NCBI GenBank assembly: GCA_030062745.1
Contig: CP099844.1
Location: 3,873,481 to 3,937,480 of the forward strand
Direction: 5' to 3'
Source: Capitulum mitella
Lineage: Eukaryota; Arthropoda; Thecostraca; Pollicipedomorpha; Pollicipedidae
Length of the DNA: 64,000 bases
Shown here: piece after piece, positions 59,290 to 64,000 of the stretch
Layout of the letters: every line of letters begins with the position of its first letter
How positions within the stretch are numbered: the stretch's first letter is position 1
Notes under the pieces: model-generated
What the model was told of the DNA's origin: nothing
What the model saw: the letters and a program-made list of their open reading frames with translations, nothing else
Database searches by the model: none
Position numbers and translations under genes: made by a program

Positions 59290-62029
59290 GAATGGAACGG
59301 GGTCAAGTTTGCAGCTGACGGCGCAAGTGATAAGCGTTCTCAAACGTCAGAACAAAAGGTGTTTTGCTACGGTCACAAAGTTTGCTGAACACGGTACTCA
59401 GAAGTTCATTTCAGTTCAGCTGCTGTGCGGGTCAATCCATTGAGGGCACTCTGACTCCAGGGCCAGCGTGGAGGAATGCCACCGGGAACCTCCCCGTTCC
59501 GTGAGGAAAACGGCAGTTACCTGAAAACCCCGGACACCCACGTGGAACATTAAACCGCACTCCGGTGTGATGCTGTACTGCCTTGAATTTGGAGACAGTA
59601 CAGATGTCAATGACAACATGAGAGAGATAATGAAAAAAAACATAAATGAACAATCAAATGTGGCCAGCCATCCAAGACAATCATAGAGGGCGATCAAGAG
59701 TTATTTACGGCATTCGGACGCCGCGATACACAAAAGCAAACAGAAAGAGAAATGGAAAATGGTCGTCTGCATAGACTTACCCTGATCGACCAACCTGACC
59801 ACCCTGTGCGACATCTGGTCTCCACGTGTCGGGGTCAGCTAAAGAGCATCGTAAACGAGGCCTGTGCAGATAGGCATCAGAAACAAGCGAAGTGCCGCTT
59901 AGTTCACGATAAGGGCAAAGAACATCAAGAACGAACATGAGTGTTTTTGTTGAGAACATCAAGATGCCTTTCTAATATCTGATATTTCACTTCGATTAAT
60001 TTTTTCATATCTTGGGAGCTAAAAAATCACAAGCAGCGTGAACTCCTCCGAGGGTCGGAGAACTCTGAGGAGTTCGAAATAAGTTCGAACGTCGAACCCG
60101 AGTGTCTCCAGTCCCAAATTAGCGCAACGTGCAATAACTGGGGTGCTTCACCACCTTCCATTGAATGAGCGCGACATTTTGATGATCCATTCCTTGCTCC
60201 TTCCTGCATACGTCACGTACGTCCGGTAGTCGGCGACGGTGCACGTCCAGCTTCTCTGCACGTGTCCGTTGCAGTAATTGGAGGGCACCTCGTCGGTGAC
60301 GCTTAAGAGCGGCTGGTTGAGCGGGTCTCGGCCGGATGTGATCTGAGCACGTCTCCAGAGAGGCTTAAGCCACATGGAGGTTAAAGTCGAACAGCTCCTC
60401 GATTACATTTAATTTTATGACACGTTTTTAGTCACGGGTTGCCTCAGGAAACAATGTGCTGTCTATCCATGCATGGCTATCCATTCCGATTTAAAAGCAT
60501 ATGATAATCGCTGAACACTATTGTAAAGTGAGGGAACGAGCGGGGATATTCGATTTCGAACATATTGTAATTTACCCGGTTTCCCATTAATTACACATTG
60601 TAATTAGACGTCGGAAGCACATGTATCGAATAACAGCAGGCTATAATTGCTTGTTGTTGATGGCAGGGGTGCAAAAGACATGCCATCGTTATGATGCCCG
60701 AAGGCAAAATGTTTTTCTTTTTACAGTCCACTTCAGTATAACGCTTTAAAAACTGCGCATTGCACAAAAAATCCTCTAATAAGATCGCAGGCGCGCATTG
60801 TTACATTTACGACGCATTACCCTGGTCAGTCCTGGGCTTCTGCGCACTGGGACATCAAAATGGCAACCAGGAAGCCTAAAGGACAAGCATCTAAACACGT
60901 CGGCGAGGGTGTCGGAACTGGGTACAAGAAAAGAGGATGAAAATACGTCAACAGGTGCTACCCGACCACTTCTTTCGGCGCGCCGCTGCGCTCAGGCGTG
61001 AGACGCCTGCTGAAACGACGGCATAAAGATGAGGACCATTGGAGGCTCGTGGTCTCACAAACACCTGAAGCACAGCGCAAGTGTTGCACGAGCCTGTCTT
61101 ATATAAGGCTGCCTGACTCTTATACACGATGTCTAACTTTCAAGCCGTAAATGATGTCGGACCCTTGTCGGACTGACGTCTGTGAAAGGAAAGAAACGTT
61201 ACATGACGCATAACTTCCGCACACGCCGCCCCTTCCGTACCAGGTGGAGAGTTCTCTCCCGTTTCAAGGGCGGATGAATGATCTTAACTGCTGGGAATAT
61301 ATAGACATTGTTGAACCGTTTATGCACAGTTAAAAACTATTGCAGATTTTAAACAAGTACAAAATGCAAATATAATTCAATTAATTTACCCTTTAGAAAC
61401 TTAATGAGCCCTACAAACAAATTCCTTCCTCCGACACCGATGCTAGCTCGTTCAGAGGAGCATCCTTCATCCGTGAGCCCGACAGTGGCGCCGCGAAGTC
61501 GGTGGCCAGAGGCAGTACTATGTCTCGCCTCAATGCTCCATCAGCTGCCTTGGCGGCGGGGGTGCGACACGGCGTGGAGAGTCTTTGCGGGCATGCTCCC
61601 TGCTATTTCGATGAATGAGACACAAGATGAGCACATTATTTCAGTTAAATCACATATTCGGTTTCGTAAACGGCTTACGTGCACACCACGTATGATTTTA
61701 ATTCCACATTTCCCGGTGTTTTTGATGAGCAGGTTCCTCAGTTCCGCTAATGACTAGCTGCTGCCAATGAGGAAAGATAAATGTTGCCCAAAAAGCACAT
61801 AACTATGGTCTGCTCCTTTTTTATACCTCTGTTCTTACCTCCAAGCATGTTTCCAGAATTTGCATGTGAATATGAGGCTGTGATGTCACGTTGTAAATAT
61901 TTGGAAGTCAGCGATCCACATCCTCGCTCCAGAGCATTGTCATCTGATTGAAGATCTCAACCGGGAATGGGAAAATAGACGACATATTCCGTGTTTGGTT
62001 TAAAGCACATCTTGGAACCAATGGCAAAG
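59290..62029. other. Intergenic, no gene recognised
   Basis: Balanced to AT-leaning. A short inverted pair GAACTCCTC (60040-60048) / GAGGAGTTC (60067-60075) lies near 60 kb. A TATATAAGG at about 61101 is not followed by a convincing frame. A 117-aa plus frame at 61404-61757 is unrecognised. Confidence 0.45.
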
Positions 62030-62110
62030 TTAACCCTCGCCAGTATCGGGGTTTCTTCATAACGCGCACGTATGGGGGGACTGGTGCGACCCCCCTCGCC
62101 CATTTCCACA
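62030..62110 (+). mobile_element. Terminal remnant of a TTAA-type element
   Basis: TTAACCCTCG at 62030 is followed by CGTATGGGGGG, with a G6 run at 62074-62079 and a C6 run at 62090-62095. It resembles the remnant at 51036, and the hairpin design matches the left ends of families A and B. No body follows before the next element at 62184. Confidence 0.4.
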
Positions 62111-62183
62111 CCGTCCATCCTAGAGCGTCGCAAAAATACCCAGCGTGCTGTACGTTACAAGACTTTGCGGCTGGTATCCCTTT

Positions 62184-63398
62184 TTAACCATATTCCCGGC
62201 AGAGGGGGGGGGCGGAATCCGCCCCCGGCTTTTTTGCTTGCCAATTCCAGGCTTTTTAGCGCAGCTTCACGAAACTTGGTCACTTTTCCTAGCCATTCTT
62301 TCTACGTGCTTTGGCGAAATTTCAAAATTCTATTTTGCTCAGGGGCGGAACCAGGCAACGTTTTTGGGAGGCACCTCATGCCATTTTTGGCCATGTTCAG
62401 GGTAAAAGGAAAATGTCTGCCAAAAACAGAGTTTTTGAGATAGAACTTAAAACTTTACATGGATGTATAGCTAAATAGTTGGACAATGTGCAGATGTAAT
62501 TTTGTTTATCTGAGGTCATTCTACAAGGTCAGGTTAAGGTCAAAAGTCAAAATTGTTTTTTTCGATATAATTTCAGCACCGTTTTTTCAAATGCCAAACG
62601 CGGAATATATATGACGTAGACGCGTGCCTTCTACTTGTGTACCAAGTTTCAGCTTGATATCAGGTCGGGTCACGGAGCTATGACCTAAAATGGCAATGCG
62701 CGTACCCTATGTCGCAATAGCCATAAAATGAAATTTTTGAAATAGAGTGAATTCAAATGATTGAAAACGTTTACAGATAATATTAAATGCATACGAGATC
62801 ATTCCATGTGACTCCAAGGTCACTGGAGGTCATTTAAGGTCAAAGGTCACAAGTTGATCTGAAGAACGTGTGACCATGATAGTTCCCCCTTTTTCATGTC
62901 CCTGGCACCGCCTATGCTAACATTATACAAACATTGTAATGCGATTTGTACTTCTTTAGTATAACATGACTAGCAGAAGCCAAAAAAGGGTGTTTGCCTC
63001 TTTTGTTCATTCAGTTGTTAGAGAACTAATCCTCCGATGTTTAAAACCCTGTGAACGCCCATGAATTTTCTGAAAATTTCAGATTTGCGGACCCATGGTA
63101 AAAGCCCTATCCATAATGTCTCGATTCATGCCAGTTTCATCGAAATCGGTCAGTAACCGATGGAGTTATAACAAGTCCAAAAGTACCCCCATTTTGACAT
63201 TTTTGCCCCCCTGTATCCACAAATTTCAAAATTTCGAAAATTTCTTTTTATAAAAATGTAGTCCACGTCACGGCAAATCGATTGCCGTTTGTTGCGATGA
63301 AATCGGACGAGTAGTTCTCGAGATCTCACTGGGGCCCGAATCCGCCTCCCCCCTGCCAGGAATCGACCATACGACTAGCCCTCGGGGAATAGGGTTAA
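62184..63398 (+). mobile_element. TTAA-type (piggyBac-like) MITE, family A, copy 3
   Basis: Begins TTAACCATATTCCCGG and ends CGGGGAATAGGGTTAA. Bounded by TTAA, 1215 bp, colinear with copies 1 and 2 and most similar to copy 2. It contains the G-run/C-run block near both ends and no coding frame. It lies directly against an inverted fragment of the same family. Confidence 0.92.
62837..62849 (+). promoter_or_regulatory. DR1 nuclear-receptor-type site in family A copy 3
   Basis: Perfect AGGTCAAAGGTCA at the position homologous to the other copies. Confidence 0.45.
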
Positions 63399-63606
63399 AC
63401 AGGGCAAACAATGGCCTGAGGTGCCTCTCAAAAATATTGCCTGGCTCCGCCTTCAGCAAAAAAGAATTTCAAAATCTTGTTACAGTACGTAGAATCAGTA
63501 GGTAGGAAAAGTGACCATGTTTCGCGCATCTGCGGCAAAAACCCTGGAACTGGCAAGTAAAAAAACCCGATGGGGCAGATTCAGTCCCCTGCGAAAATAA
63601 GGTCAA
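63399..63606 (-). mobile_element. Inverted left-end fragment of a family A element
   Basis: On the minus strand this reads from a decayed TTGACCTTATTTTCGCAGGGG through the TTGCCAGTTCCAGGG and GAGGCACCTCAGGCC segments. It corresponds to roughly the first 200 bp of the family A elements, and the match near AACAGGGC is closest to copy 1. It stops exactly where copy 3 ends, giving a fold-back arrangement. Either copy 3 landed at its edge or a rearrangement joined them. Confidence 0.75.
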
Positions 63607-63665
63607 GCACAAATGAACGCCAAAGAATGAGTGGTGCGCCGCACGTCCACCAGATTCTGGCAGCT

Positions 63666-64000
63666 TTATATATTGCTGCGGTTGATTTCAGGGACCTTGA
63701 AGCACCGGACTTGGCTGATAGCTAAGCGCTGTCTTGCTGACCTTATCAGGTCGACGGCCTCGGCCCTGACCTGCTGGTCGTTATCACCCAGCATCCCCAC
63801 CACGATACTCTCCGGGTGGGCCATCTGCGTGTTCTTCGCGGCGCTGCCTTGGACGACAGTGAGTGCGGGACCAATCAAATACACATCCCGAGCCATAAAC
63901 TGAGCCAGCGAGATGAGTTCTGGGGCGTCCGGCGTCGGTGCGAGCTGACACGTCGGTGCGAGCGTACACTGCACATCTCGGATCCCAGTGACAGCGACCT
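63666..64000 (-). CDS. Possible coding fragment, unidentified, open to the window edge
   Basis: The minus-strand frame ends with a stop at 63666-63668 and stays open to base 64000, so the true start lies outside (the first Met inside is at 63972-63974, which would give 102 residues). Unlike the GC-island frames it has balanced, protein-like composition, and GC is concentrated in third positions. It contains AHPESIVVGML, a helix-like segment QQVRAEAVDLIRSAR, and the C-terminal CFKVPEIN. From memory this pattern (HPE-I-x3-ML-D, then R-x-F-x-VP-x-N) recalls uncharacterised arthropod proteins often found near transposable elements, but I cannot confirm that. A direct repeat encoding LAPT occurs near the start. 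It could be a decayed transposon gene or the last exon of a host gene. Confidence 0.4.
   Translation of the reverse strand, partial: VAVTGIRDVQCTLAPTCQLAPTPDAPELISLAQFMARDVYLIGPALTVVQGSAAKNTQMAHPESIVVGMLGDNDQQVRAEAVDLIRSARQRLAISQVRCFKVPEINRSNI

Noticed and set aside
60040-60075. GAACTCCTC/GAGGAGTTC inverted pair
   Set aside because: A 9-bp stem with an 18-nt loop is expected by chance in a window of this size.

Overview
This is a stretch of eukaryotic, almost certainly metazoan (invertebrate) nuclear DNA. The evidence is the lack of prokaryotic-style gene packing, abundant GATA/TA microsatellites, minisatellites, TTAA-flanked MITE-like repeats, a 5'-truncated non-LTR retrotransposon and many isolated CpG-rich islands. 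Short TTAGG-type runs (33.5 kb; reverse-complement type near 54.0 kb) would fit an arthropod such as a crustacean, but they are too short to prove it. I found no host protein-coding gene that I can identify with confidence. Most long open frames lie in GC-rich islands where stop codons are rare, and they look like chance.

Layout. 0-16 kb: CpG-rich islands separated by plain intergenic DNA, with a 54-bp tandem repeat (1.73-1.92 kb), a perfect inverted repeat beside a tRNA-like SINE head (3.2-3.5 kb), a 32-bp minisatellite (12.95-13.14 kb) and a duplicated GATA block (14.9-15.3 kb). 16-32 kb: mostly plain sequence, with a 60-bp-arm hairpin (17.3 kb), a 1.36-kb TTAA-type element (21.0-22.36 kb) carrying a 69-bp retroposed insertion and ending in a TATA-like motif, a palindrome at 26.75 kb, and islands at 25.6, 27.4, 28.4-29.1 and 31.2-31.8 kb. 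32.7-34.0 kb: a large inverted repeat made of a degenerate ~15-bp minisatellite. 34.9-43.2 kb: a run of islands, one with a 24-bp tandem repeat. 45.9-51.1 kb and 62.0-63.6 kb: TTAA-type elements, with three near-full copies of one family (about 1.22 kb each), one inverted fragment, the second copy of the 21-kb family and two terminal remnants. 57.8-59.3 kb: a non-LTR retrotransposon remnant on the minus strand (RNase H domain, CCHC motif, 3' UTR hairpin, TAAG tail). At the right edge an open frame on the minus strand (63.67 kb to the window end) may be part of a real coding sequence.

How the parts relate. The most informative signal is the transposable-element record. Two families of TTAA/CCC-ended, piggyBac-like non-autonomous elements share one terminal design: TTAACCC followed by a G-run/C-run hairpin. 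One copy carries an insertion consisting almost only of the 3' hairpin and tail of a non-LTR element. The insertion is bracketed by a 13-bp target duplication, and the other copy supplies the empty site. All three copies of the main family carry a perfect AGGTCA-type direct repeat (DR1). I see no defence, biosynthetic or operon-like system.
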